A stretch of DNA of 64,000 nt from Costus lasius (lineage: Eukaryota > Streptophyta > Magnoliopsida > Zingiberales > Costaceae), in NCBI GenBank assembly GCA_027563935.2, contig CM050453.2:11612001-11676000 (forward strand), given 5' to 3'. The translations under genes were made by a program, and so were the position numbers. Positions 11,372 to 21,000 of the stretch are shown in pieces. The notes under the pieces are model-generated. The model saw nothing but the letters and a program-made list of their open reading frames with translations, did not search any database and had not been told where the DNA came from. Each line of letters begins with the position of its first letter. Position 1 is the first letter of the stretch.

Positions 11372-12646
11372 CTACTCTCCCGTGGCAGAGTGTGGAACTA
11401 CCTGTAGTGACCCAATCCGCGATTGCTCGATTTCCTTAGTCTCCTCGGTTGGATCCTCTATCGCCATTGCCATGAGCTTCTGCCTGGATGGACAGTCCTT
11501 TACCCAGTGAGGACCACCGCACATGAAGCAACCCTGTGGCTTTTGCTCCCATCGTCCCGGTGAACCCCTGTTCTGCCGGTGAAAGGGTCTACCCCTCTCT
11601 GGAACCCTAGCTCCCGTCGGTGTGGGTGGGGAGCCGCGCTTTGGTGGTGTCCTGGTTTTCCTTGGTGGTGCTGGTCTAAACTTCTGATTATCCACCAAGG
11701 ATTCGGCCACTGCCGCTACCCGCCCTCCAATCGATCGGCGTGCTCCGTCGAACCTCCGTCTCTGCCCATAGTTGAAGGTTCCGGAGGAAGAGATACCTCA
11801 TGTCATCCTCCTCCATGCGTGGAAGCTCCAACATCAGTGCTGAGAATGCCCTGACGTACTCCTGGATCGAGCCAATATGCCTCAGCCGATCCAGTTTGCC
11901 ACACGTCTGATCCGCCGAGTTTCCGGGAAGAAACTGCTGCCGCAGTTCCTCACGGAAGATCTCCCAAGAACAGCTAGTAGCCCCCGGTGTAGAGCTAACT
12001 TTGGTTCGCCACCAAAGCTTTGCGTCGCCGGTGAGGTATGCGATGCACACCCGCACCCGATCTCCTTCTGGAACATAGTTAGCAGAAAACAGTTGTTCCA
12101 TATCCCAAATAAAAATTTCTACCTCTCTGGATGATCGAGCCCCCCCGAACATCGCTGGCTCAGGTACGCATACCTTCGGCTTAGGATCCTCCTGCTCCAC
12201 TGTTGACCGCGATGCTTGCGCTAGGGCCAAGCGTAGCACCTTAATCTCCGATTGCGTGTCCTCCTTCATGCGAGTCATCTCCCCCAGTAGATGATTCAGA
12301 CTGTCGATAGTCTGCTGCATGCGTGCCATCCCTGCCTGTTGCTCCTCGCGCATCCTAGCCATCTCCTATCCAGGGCCTGTTACAAGTTTTCAATTTGCAA
12401 CCTCTGGTGCTCCACTGTCCTCTGAAGCTTCTCCATCTGAGGAAGCACCACCGTGTCCCTATCACCCGTCATACCAAGTGTTTGCTCGATCTCTGCTATG
12501 CGTTCACCTTGGTTCACCATCTTCTCAGGTTTAGCCATCTCCTTGGCTTTACCTTTGGGCCAGGCGTCCTCTGACGCTCCTCTAGTGGTGTGGGTGATCT
12601 TCTGGAACTTCAAACCCTTCTTCATCTTCGAGGGTGAAGCAGCCAT
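11372..12646 (-). pseudogene. Frameshifted gag of the Ty3/gypsy-type element
   Basis: Three consecutive minus-strand frames form one gag-like reading: 12646-12380 (basic N-terminus, then a heptad-like stretch), 12362-11688 (retrotransposon gag core with LTGDAKLWWR, FLPGNSAD and EYVRAFSAL) and 11710-11372 (proline/arginine-rich, then the zinc knuckle CFMCGGPHWVKDC). The frames do not join: the first ends in TAA at 12380-12382, and the second and third are in different phases. At least two frameshifts therefore break the protein. Nucleocapsid packaging of element RNA is the family role. Confidence 0.82.
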
Positions 12647-12672
12647 GTTTGCTGTAACACGTTAACCTCGGG

Positions 12673-12684
12673 CTCTGATACCTG
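12673..12684 (-). other. Primer binding site (initiator tRNA-Met type)
   Basis: On the minus strand, just inside the 5' LTR, the sequence reads ggtatcagagcc, matching the common plant tRNA-Met primer site. The element at 39023-42628 has the same motif next to its LTR at 41069. Confidence 0.8.
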
Positions 12685-12685
12685 T

Positions 12686-13928
12686 TGTCACGCCCCGGTC
12701 GGAACGGCCTAAAAACAACGCTTATCCGCTGTCTCAGGGTCGTCCGACGGAATACCGGAACGCAACGCTCTCTAGGGTTTCTGACCCAAATTTCGAAACC
12801 CTAACTCCCCGAACAATATTTTATTCCCAAATTATAGTTCGCTCAGAAAACCTTAACCCTAATTAGGAAAGTCGATCAAAACCCAAAATTACCTCCTCGG
12901 TCAAAATTGGAGTTTGACTGTTGATCGCCGATTAATATGATTTCACTGACGTAACGATGATGTCAGCCACCAAAATCGATTCGCCGCTTTCGTTTTCGCC
13001 CGTGCTGACGTCCGCTCACGTCAGCCGCTGCTTTTCACCGATTTCACCGTTTGGATTTTGACCCGGTCAAAATCCTTTCTCGAAGCGAACGCCGAAATCG
13101 CGAAACACTGCTGGCGTTGGCTTCGTCTTCCTCCGTAGCCGCTACGTCGCGACTTCACCGAGCACCGCTGTGCTCGCGAGCTCGCCGGAGAAGCCTGCTG
13201 GGAGGGAAGGCCGCCCCCCCCTTTCCTTCCGTTGATGCCCGGAGTCCGCCTGCCACCGGAGAACTCTCACGCCGCGAGACCACGGGTGATTGTAGAACAG
13301 GGGAAGGAGATGGGAAATAGAAGCTTTATTACCAGAAACTGGAACTACAACTCTCCCAGTCGCCAACCCCCGTCGGCGACGCCCCTCAATCCCTCCCTCG
13401 CTGGTCGTCTCCCCAGACGCCGGCTACAAGCTCTGTTCTCGCTCTCAATCGCTCACTGGATCACCCTCGACCCTCTGGTATCGCACGTTGGTGGAGATCT
13501 TCAGGCTTCGTTCCGATGAAGCTGCCAATGCCTCGAGATCTTGCCGATCGATCCCCTCTTATAGGTGCTCGTTGCCTCTGTAAGCTCCGCATCGCCCGTC
13601 TCCCGTGTCGCCCGGAGAAGACGCTTTCTTCCGGCTTTGACGAGTTCCCTGCGCCACGTCCGCTCCGCACGCCTCGCTCGAATCTCCCGTTCGAGAAGTC
13701 CGTCGCTAGCAACGTTCACAGCCGCTAGCTCCGTCCGGAAGACTCGCCATCGACGCCGCATCCGAATCGCATGGAGAAGATTGCGTCGACGCAGGCGAAC
13801 CGCACGTGCCTTCCAATTTGGGGTCAACACATCGAGTTGACCATGCGAATTCTCGTCTCTGGATTGGGTTTGGGTTTGGTTTTGGTCCAGTGGGCCTTGG
13901 GCCGAACCGACCTGACCCAGGCCTGACA
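12686..13928 (-). repeat. 5' LTR of the gag-only element
   Basis: 1243 bp and closely similar to 10023-11273, with scattered substitutions and a shorter C run. The differences show the insertion is not brand new. Confidence 0.88.
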
Positions 13929-14679
13929 CTAGGACTGGTAACGGGTCAAGTACCCGGGATTTTACCCTAAACCCGAACCCGACCCGCCACCCGAACCCAA
14001 CCCAAACTCGGGTCGGGTATTTAAACGGGTACCCGCGGGTACCTGATTAATTAAAAAACTAAATTATTTATTATTTAAAATATATTTTAAAAATTAAAAT
14101 TAAATTAAATATATTTATATAATAATTATTTATTATTATTTTTATATTTTTAATAATAAATAAATATTTATATAATGCTTATTTTATTATTATTTATACT
14201 CTAATAATAAGAATTAATAATTTTTTATTGAAGTCGGGTATCGGATACCGGGTACCCACGCCCCTAAACCCGAACCCGCCATAAACAGGTCGGGTCGGGT
14301 CGAGTACCCGTCGGGTTCAGGTGAAATTGTCACCCCTAGTCCACACCACATTTTTCTCTTTTTAATACTAATTGTGAATGACAATCGGTTGGATATTCAT
14401 TTTTTACTTAATACCTAAACCCAACTCGGCGATGGGTACTCAACCCGAATCCGGGTTTGGCACCTGGTTACAAGACCCCAAACCCGAGATACTTAGGGTG
14501 CGTTTGGGATTGTAGTGTAGGTAGTGTAATTGTAGGTGGTAAAAGTGCTGTATCATAAAATTAAAAGCAGTAGGTGGAAAAAAGTGCTGTTGAAAAATAT
14601 AATATAAAATATTAACAATTTTGGAGAAGCGAGCGTTACCATTGATGTTGCTGCCGCCTCAAGATCATCGACATCGAGC

Positions 14680-15130
14680 GCCTAGCCTGCACCGATGTCG
14701 TCCCTGCTGGCGTCGACCTTGCCACCAGCACCACCTCCAAGGACATCCTTATCGACTGAGCCAGTGGCCTCACCGCGCCTCTTCCTCCCCGACCTCCCCC
14801 GCATCCCAGCACAATCCAAGCTACCCGTTCTCTACTTCCACGGCGGTGGCTTCTGCATCGAATCCCCCTTCTCCTCCCGCGGCTTCCTCAACTCCCTCGC
14901 AGCCATGCCCAACGTGCTCACCTGCGTCGGGAACATGCCGAAAGCGAGCGTTACCACCGACGGTGCTGCCGCCTCAAGATTGGCGACATCGAGCGCCTAG
15001 CCGATACCGACGTTGTCCCTGCTGGCATCGACCTCGCCACCGACACCACCTCCAAGGACATCCTTATCGACCAAGCCAGCGGCCTCACCGCGCCTCTTCC
15101 TCCCCGACCTCCCCGACCTCACTGCGATTT
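14680..15130 (+). pseudogene. Captured carboxylesterase (CXE) gene fragments, two copies
   Basis: One frame gives RLFLPDLPRIP, then KLPVLYFHGGGFCIESPFS and LNSLAA. These are hallmarks of plant alpha/beta-hydrolase carboxylesterases, HGGG being the oxyanion-hole motif. Upstream, TSKDILID and ASGLTA belong to the same family but lie in another frame with a TGA. About 312 bp later (14935-15120) the upstream part repeats, with more divergence. The nucleophile serine region and the catalytic Asp and His are absent, so no enzyme can be made. Confidence 0.72.
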
Positions 15131-15164
15131 CGAGGGTTTCCATCGAGCGGACGAGGGCCTGGGT

Positions 15165-15365
15165 TGAGGTCGAGTTCTTTGGCGGAGAAAAGGAGGGAGA
15201 GCTCATCGAGGTCGAGCTCTATGGCGGAGAAGAGGAGGGAGAGTTCGCGGACGAGGGCTTGGGTTGCGGTCGAGTTCTTTGGCAGAGAAGAGGATTCTTT
15301 GGCGGAGAAGAGGAGGGAGAGCTCGAGGTCGAGGGCTCGCTCTTTGGCGGAGGAGATGAGCTCCT
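15165..15365. repeat. Minisatellite inside the captured region
   Basis: Phrases such as gttctttggcggagaagagg and agggagagctcgaggtcgag recur about four times in variable arrangement. The long GC-rich open frames here arise from the repeat's composition and are not counted as genes. Confidence 0.6.
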
Positions 15366-15556
15366 CTCGAGACTCGAGCGCCCACGCGAACAACGGGGGA
15401 AGACCTGCGGGCCGAACCGGGCGAAAAACAGCCAGTCAGCTTCGGTCAACACGGGCAAGCGGCTGAAAAGCGTGGAAAGCGCTTTGGATTTGCTGCTTCG
15501 TGGACCAACAACCCACTTGACCTACGGTTCCACCTACAATCCCAAATGCACCCTTA

Positions 15557-16620
15557 AGTAGGTACCGATTGCACAATTGATGTTGCACTTAATCAGAGTC
15601 ACTGTCACAAATGGAGTAGCACAATGGGCCATTGAAAAACTAGTTGGCATTGGAGTAAAGAGTTTGAACGAGCAATGGAGCTTGCTATAGCTCATCAGAC
15701 AAAAAAAAAACATGAGGCTCAATTTCTTACAGCGGATGGAAAGCTTGATGGAAGGGAGAGAGAGAGAAGGAGAAAAATTACAACACGTGAAAAACAAAAA
15801 AAATCACCCCTTCTCATCTCTCTCTTTCTTCTTGCGCATGGAGGTTGTTGTTGAGCTCACCGCCGCTTCTCCTGCCAGACGTGGGGGAGATCGCCAGGAG
15901 CAGCAGGTTGGTGGATGGGCGGGCGCAGCGAGCCTGTGCCGAGCTTCTCTTCGTGAGGCAAGCTCGGACGGGCAAGCGAGCGGAGGGGTGGATGGGAACA
16001 GTGAGCTGATGCCGAGCTTGCCTATGCTAGTCCTTGACCTCACCTGGTGCGTGAGAGGGTGCTGGGACAAATGGACAAGCTCTATCTCCTCTAGGGCTTC
16101 GACAACAGCGAGGCGGAGCTTGTGGCGAGGAGGAGTTCACGGCGAGGGTGAGCTTGCTTGTCGCACACCATCCCGTTCCCTCCTCGTCCAGTGTTGTGCG
16201 AGGCGAGCTCGTGTTGCACGCGGCAAGGGCAGGGCAAGGCAGGTGCGTTGATGGGGGAGATGAAGACGGGGGAAGAGAATACGCGTTCGCTTGAGACACC
16301 GGAGAGATGAGAGGGGGCAGATGCATTGATGGGGAGATGAAGAGGGGGAGAAGTGAGGACGCGTTCGCTAGTGGATGGGAGGACTAACAAGATGACAAGG
16401 CCAACGAACAACTAGAATGTTGTCGAGGTGAGCAAAATGTTTTTTCCACCCGATTTGGGCGGACTCAAAAAGGACAAAAATAAATACTTTTTTCCTTCAT
16501 TCTTTCCCTTTGTTGCTTTACATCCGCCGAAAAAAAATGAGAAAAAAAACCATTTTTCCTTTCATCCATTGTGGAATCCACCCAAGGAAACATAACCTAA
16601 GCGATAGATGGTGGCTCTCC
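15557..16620. other. GC-rich spacer with a minisatellite, no supported gene
   Basis: Overlapping frames on both strands lack recognisable domains. An approximately 78-bp unit (gatgggg-agatgaag..gcgttcgct) occurs twice at about 16244-16380. From about 16430 the sequence is rich in A/T tracts. Confidence 0.45.
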
Positions 16621-16627
16621 ATCAGTC

Positions 16628-16661
<34 letters not shown>
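16628..16661. repeat. (AAT)n/(ATT)n palindromic microsatellite
   Basis: Repeated aat units switch to att units, giving a perfectly self-complementary stretch. Confidence 0.8.
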
Positions 16662-16662
<1 letters not shown>

Positions 16663-16793
16663 GTAATTAGTGGGGCCGCACAGCACAATCTAACGTGTCT
16701 TGTCACTTACGAACGCTTTCCTCGCTTGTCCACCGAACGGCCACCGCTGACCGCTCAATTGCCTTCGCCCGGCCGCTGCGGTCGCCTCCCTCG

Positions 16794-16800
16794 TATATAA
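16794..16800 (+). promoter_or_regulatory. TATA box of the GRAM-VASt gene
   Basis: TATATAA lies 208 bp upstream of the ATG at 17008. A C/T-rich leader (about 16912-16974) follows, typical of plant 5' UTRs. Confidence 0.5.
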
Positions 16801-17007
16801 CGTAACGCGCAGGGACGGGAGGAAAAGAAAAAGAATAAATAAATCGCAGGCTACCAACAACCCATTAACATTTTTTCTTTTTAGCACGAAGCCACTAAAG
16901 TAACAGCTAGAGTTCCCCCTCTCCTCGCCTCCCCTCCCCCCTCCTGCCTTCCCTCTGACCTCTCTCCCCGATCCAACCCTGATTTCGAAACCCTAGATCC
17001 TGATCCA

Positions 17008-18031
17008 ATGGCGGCTCCCCCGGCGGAGAATTCCGACAAGTGCCGCTCGTTGACGATGCCCAGGGCCCGGATCCCGGAAGGCGATGCCGCTTCCGACGCT
17101 TCGTCCGCGTCGCTGTCGTGCGAGGTCTCCGATCGCAGGGACGCCGATATACTGGTGAGTTCCGTCGCCTTGGGGATGAGATTTACGGATATGCCTGTTC
17201 TTGATCTCGGTTGTGTTGCCAGACCCAGGCCCTCGCGACGAGGAGCGAAGAGTATCGGTTGCTGTTCCGTCTTCCTGCAGATGAGGTGAGTCCGACTCGT
17301 GGTTTGTCCCGCCGGCATGCTTGTTAGCAATGATTGTAGCTAGTAGGTCTTGGAAGGTGATATTTAGCCAGCGGTGGGCTAGATGAGGAAACTTTGAATT
17401 GAGGAGCATTTCTAACCTCTTTTTTGCCTGTACTACCGGATGCGCTGTATACAAGCAAATCAAGGTTCATACTAGAGTTACAGTCCAAATGCTGTTTTCC
17501 AACCCCTCTGTCCTTCTGTCGTGTGCTACTTCCGCTCCGAATTTTCTTGAGGTTAAATTAGCACAAGTTCCAAAGTATCCTTAAGAGTTTTAATCAGACT
17601 TTGATAAAAATACTTTTGCAATCGCGTTTATTTTGTTTCTGAAGCTGTGGGTATACTCGCATTATAGTTTATCTCAAGGCGCTTCAGGAGGGTTTTCTTA
17701 ACAACTTTTTCTTGATGTTACAATGTGATTCTTAAAAGACAACTTTATCTTCGTTCTAGTGGTTTATATGTTCGATTTTTGAATTGTACATCCTGCGGGA
17801 ATTTCACGTGATTCATCGTGAAAAATGTCTATTTGATTTTTCTAGAATACGAGTAACATGCTACTCACATTTTCTGAAATGTCTGAATTGATGTTATGGA
17901 ACTGATTATTTGCTTCTTTTGCTACCATTCTTCGGGAATAAAAGTTTATGCTACCATGACATGACATCTATCAGATCATATATTTTTTTGTCTACATCAC
18001 CTTCTTTAGTCTAACTTGCAACCTGATTTCC

Positions 18032-18062
<31 letters not shown>

Positions 18063-21000
18063 GGGTTTTTTAGATCTAGCGCATATATAAAAGTCCTTAC
18101 CCTGAATATTATGTATGTAGGTTCTTCTTCAAGATTTTAATTGTGCCTTCCAGGAAAACATTCTTCTTCAGGTATCCTGTAATTAGTTTGCCTCTCACAG
18201 TTGAATTATCTGTGTGCTTTCAAGATTCCTTTCACTTTCAGAAATGGAGTGGGGGTTACACATGTGAAGAGACCATCATTTTTTTCTCAATGATAACTAA
18301 TGAGTTATTTTTTGAGTATTTCTTTTTCTTTTGTTTTCCTTGCAGGGTCATATGTATTTATTCGTTCACCATATCTGCTTTTATTCCAATATTTTCGGAT
18401 TTGAGACAAAGGTAAAAAGAAAATATATGCCTATTTAGTTTTATCTTGAGTTTTCTAGCTTCTTTTTTTATATGGTATTGTCCTGTTTGTTGTCTATGAA
18501 TATAATATTCATTTATATTCATTTCACAAGAGATGATTTTATTTTGAAAATTTTCTAAACCTATGCCTGTATTTAGTTGTTTTAATTGCTCAAGCTGTTG
18601 TAAGCGGTTCACACCAAATGTTAACTAGTTTCTGCTACATGAGTGACAATCATAAACTGAGGCTTTACTATTTCCTTGTTTTATTTGTTAATATAGACAA
18701 CTACTGTTGCTAGTTTTTCTAGATTGCCCTCAGTAAATTTAGTTTATGCAAATATTACAAGTACTTGCTATTTGGTTTCTTATGTCTCACTTATGTGGTG
18801 AATAAGATTATCCTAATTGAATCTCGTCATCTTTTCTCGGTGTTGCTTTTTTTTCTGTGTTATGTAGGATGAAACTTTTCATAAAAAGAAAAGTCTAATT
18901 TATTTGTGGATTTTTCTCTTCAATATTTCATGTTTTTTTTATCTAGGAACTATTAAGATAGTATCTTCTATGGTATCCAAATTTGGAGAGGCCAACCTCT
19001 TTGCATCTTTGTAATTCTACTTGTTAACGTGTGTGTCAAGTATACAACCTCCTTGTTTGCAAGGGCAAGGCTAAGATATACTTATTTTTCACACATCCTG
19101 CGTTGACAAGAGCCGCATGCACTATTATCACCCAATTTTATGGATTCAGATGCGGGATGTATGGAAATAGTATACAACCTCCTTGTTTGCAAGGGCAAGG
19201 CTAAGATATACTTATTTTTCACACATTCTGCGTTTACAAGAGCCGCATGCACTATTATCACCCAATTTTATGGATTCAGATGCGGGATGTATGGAAATAG
19301 TACAGTGCAAAATTATCTTGCTAACTCCTGGCCATCTGGCAGACATTCCTTTTCTCTGAAACCTCCTGATTGCATAGAATTTGTTCTAGTCAACCTTATT
19401 GCTATGCCTTGCAAGATATGACCAGAACTTTAATATGGTATTCAGCTTTTGCATATTGCCTGCCTTGATTTCTTGGTCTGAGTGCAGCTAAAGTGGTGCC
19501 TGATTTAGTTTTCAGGTTTAGAGTGAGTGAATTTTCTAACAATGGGAGGTTGCTCTTTATAGCATTTGTAACAATGGTTTGTATCAAAGGGACATTTCTT
19601 TTCTTCAAGAGTAAGGTTATAATCCATGCTCCACCTAGCTTTGTGGTGGAGGCTTGGTGATTATGTGAATGGATCAAGGGTTCAAACCTCAACCATATCA
19701 CATATTGACACAAAAAACTGACTTTTATGCGCTATATGTGAAATAAATAGAATGTCTTCCATGTCATTGTATGAAATTTTAAATAGTATTTGGCCCTTGG
19801 ATATTTTGTGCTTTGCTTCATGTCTTTCTACTACAAGTTTTCTCCTTCTAGCCGTGATAACCAGGCTTTTAGTCAAGGAAATGACATCTTGCTTGGGAAA
19901 GTAAGACCATATTTTTAAATATTGGTCTCCATTGTCAAACTAGTACATAATGGTACATACTAGTGTGTACTAGCTTGTAAAGTCACATGGTAGTAGTGGT
20001 ACCAATTTGTAGTAATTAAAAATTATATAGGTTGGTACAGTATTTGGTTGTACATTATGGATTGATTTTTAAACACTAAGTAAGACTATATAAACCATTC
20101 AACAAGTTTTCTAACTCCAATTTTATTGAGCTTGTTTGTTTCTATTGGTCAATGCCATAGCTTCATCATTGTGCATCTTGAAGTTCACTATCAGCTACAT
20201 GCAAGTTTCAACAGCATCAACATAGTTGTCTTGAGGAAAACTATTTAAGATTGGAAGGCATATTATGAGAAAGAACAATATTGGAAATAGCAAATTAAGC
20301 ATCCATTCATAATGCAAGTAATAATTCAAATATATTGAGGCCTATGTCTCTACGTTGGTTTTGTCATCTTTGCTCTTGTCTTTGCCATTTCCTAGTATTC
20401 TCAGCTTTTGAGCTTACATAGCCACACTACCTTATTCACTCAATGTTAATGCTATCCCTTCTTGCTTTAGGTATATGTCAACATTCAGATTTTAATGCTT
20501 CATTCTATTCATGGTGCTTTTCCAAAGTGTTCATAGACTTTTCCATCATTGTTTTTATGAAGAATTTAACTTTTGACTTTATTTTCATGAAGAAAACAAT
20601 TCCTTTTCAAGAGGTAACATGTGTTCGCAAAGCAAAAACTGTGGCAATTTTTCCTAATGCCATTGAAATTGTTGCTGGACCGAAAAAGGTAACCACACAG
20701 TTATTGGTAGCAGCTGTAAAGCAAGCTAAATTCACTCTTTCATGTTGCATCCATGAAGTTTCTTGTTTGTTGAATTTTATCTTTCAGTACTTCTTTGGAT
20801 CTTTCATATCTCGTGATGAAGCATATCGGCTTATCATTGACGGGTGGATACAACATGGTGGTGACATTAGACCCATGGTAAGCTATTTCTTTTAACCCTG
20901 GTTTATTGATTGTTTTCCTTCAATGAAGTTTTGGTCAATACTTCCAAAGAATGCAGACGAGTTATCTTGAGCATGTATTTTGCTTCTTTTATGTTAAATT

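Larger units (their letters stand above)
10023..13928 (-). mobile_element. Gag-only Ty3/gypsy-type LTR retrotransposon
   Basis: Two similar LTRs flank a 1.4 kb interior. On the minus strand the element starts TGTCAGG, ends GGCGTGACA, and is flanked by the 5-bp duplication ctagg (10018-10022 and 13929-13933). Beside the 5' LTR is a tRNA-Met-like primer binding site (ggtatcagagcc; plus strand 12673-12684), and beside the 3' LTR a purine tract (gggcgggggagaat). Only gag-like sequence is present. No protease, reverse transcriptase or integrase was seen, so the element would need help in trans. Confidence 0.9.
10019..14338. mobile_element. hAT-type MITE split by an LTR retrotransposon
   Basis: MITE sequence resumes at 13929 (taggactggtaacgggtc) and ends at 14338 with ttgtcacccctag-type sequence, giving terminal repeats like TAGG..TGG.AAC. 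Flanks gtccacgc (10011-10018) and gtccacac (14339-14346) match at 7 of 8 bases. The LTR element sits four bases inside the left end. The remaining interior has GGGTCGGGT/ACCCGACCC-rich arms around an AT-rich core, as in the related copies at 61943 and, more distantly, 58488. Confidence 0.7.
14496..15553. mobile_element. PIF/Harbinger-type non-autonomous element carrying gene fragments
   Basis: Ends: left gggtgcgtttgggattgtag and right (reverse complement) gggtgcatttgggattgtag, flanked by TTA on both sides (14493-14495 and 15554-15556). This is the target duplication typical of PIF/Harbinger elements. There is no transposase. The GC-rich interior contrasts with the AT-rich subterminal part. 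It holds two tandem copies of a carboxylesterase-like fragment and a minisatellite, so it has the form of a Pack-type MITE. Confidence 0.82.

Noticed and set aside
14621..15466. Long GC-rich open frames (up to 281 aa) within the PIF/Harbinger-type element
   Set aside because: Overlapping frames on both strands, low-complexity Arg/Ser/Pro composition and tandem duplication explain them. Only the short carboxylesterase-like frame has recognisable family motifs.
15712..16411. Frames of 179 and 106 aa on opposite strands
   Set aside because: No domain, overlapping each other, and partly made of a 78-bp duplication.
16881..17463. Minus-strand frames of 149 and 156 aa
   Set aside because: They are shadows of the GC-rich exons 1 and 2 of the VAD1-like gene on the plus strand.
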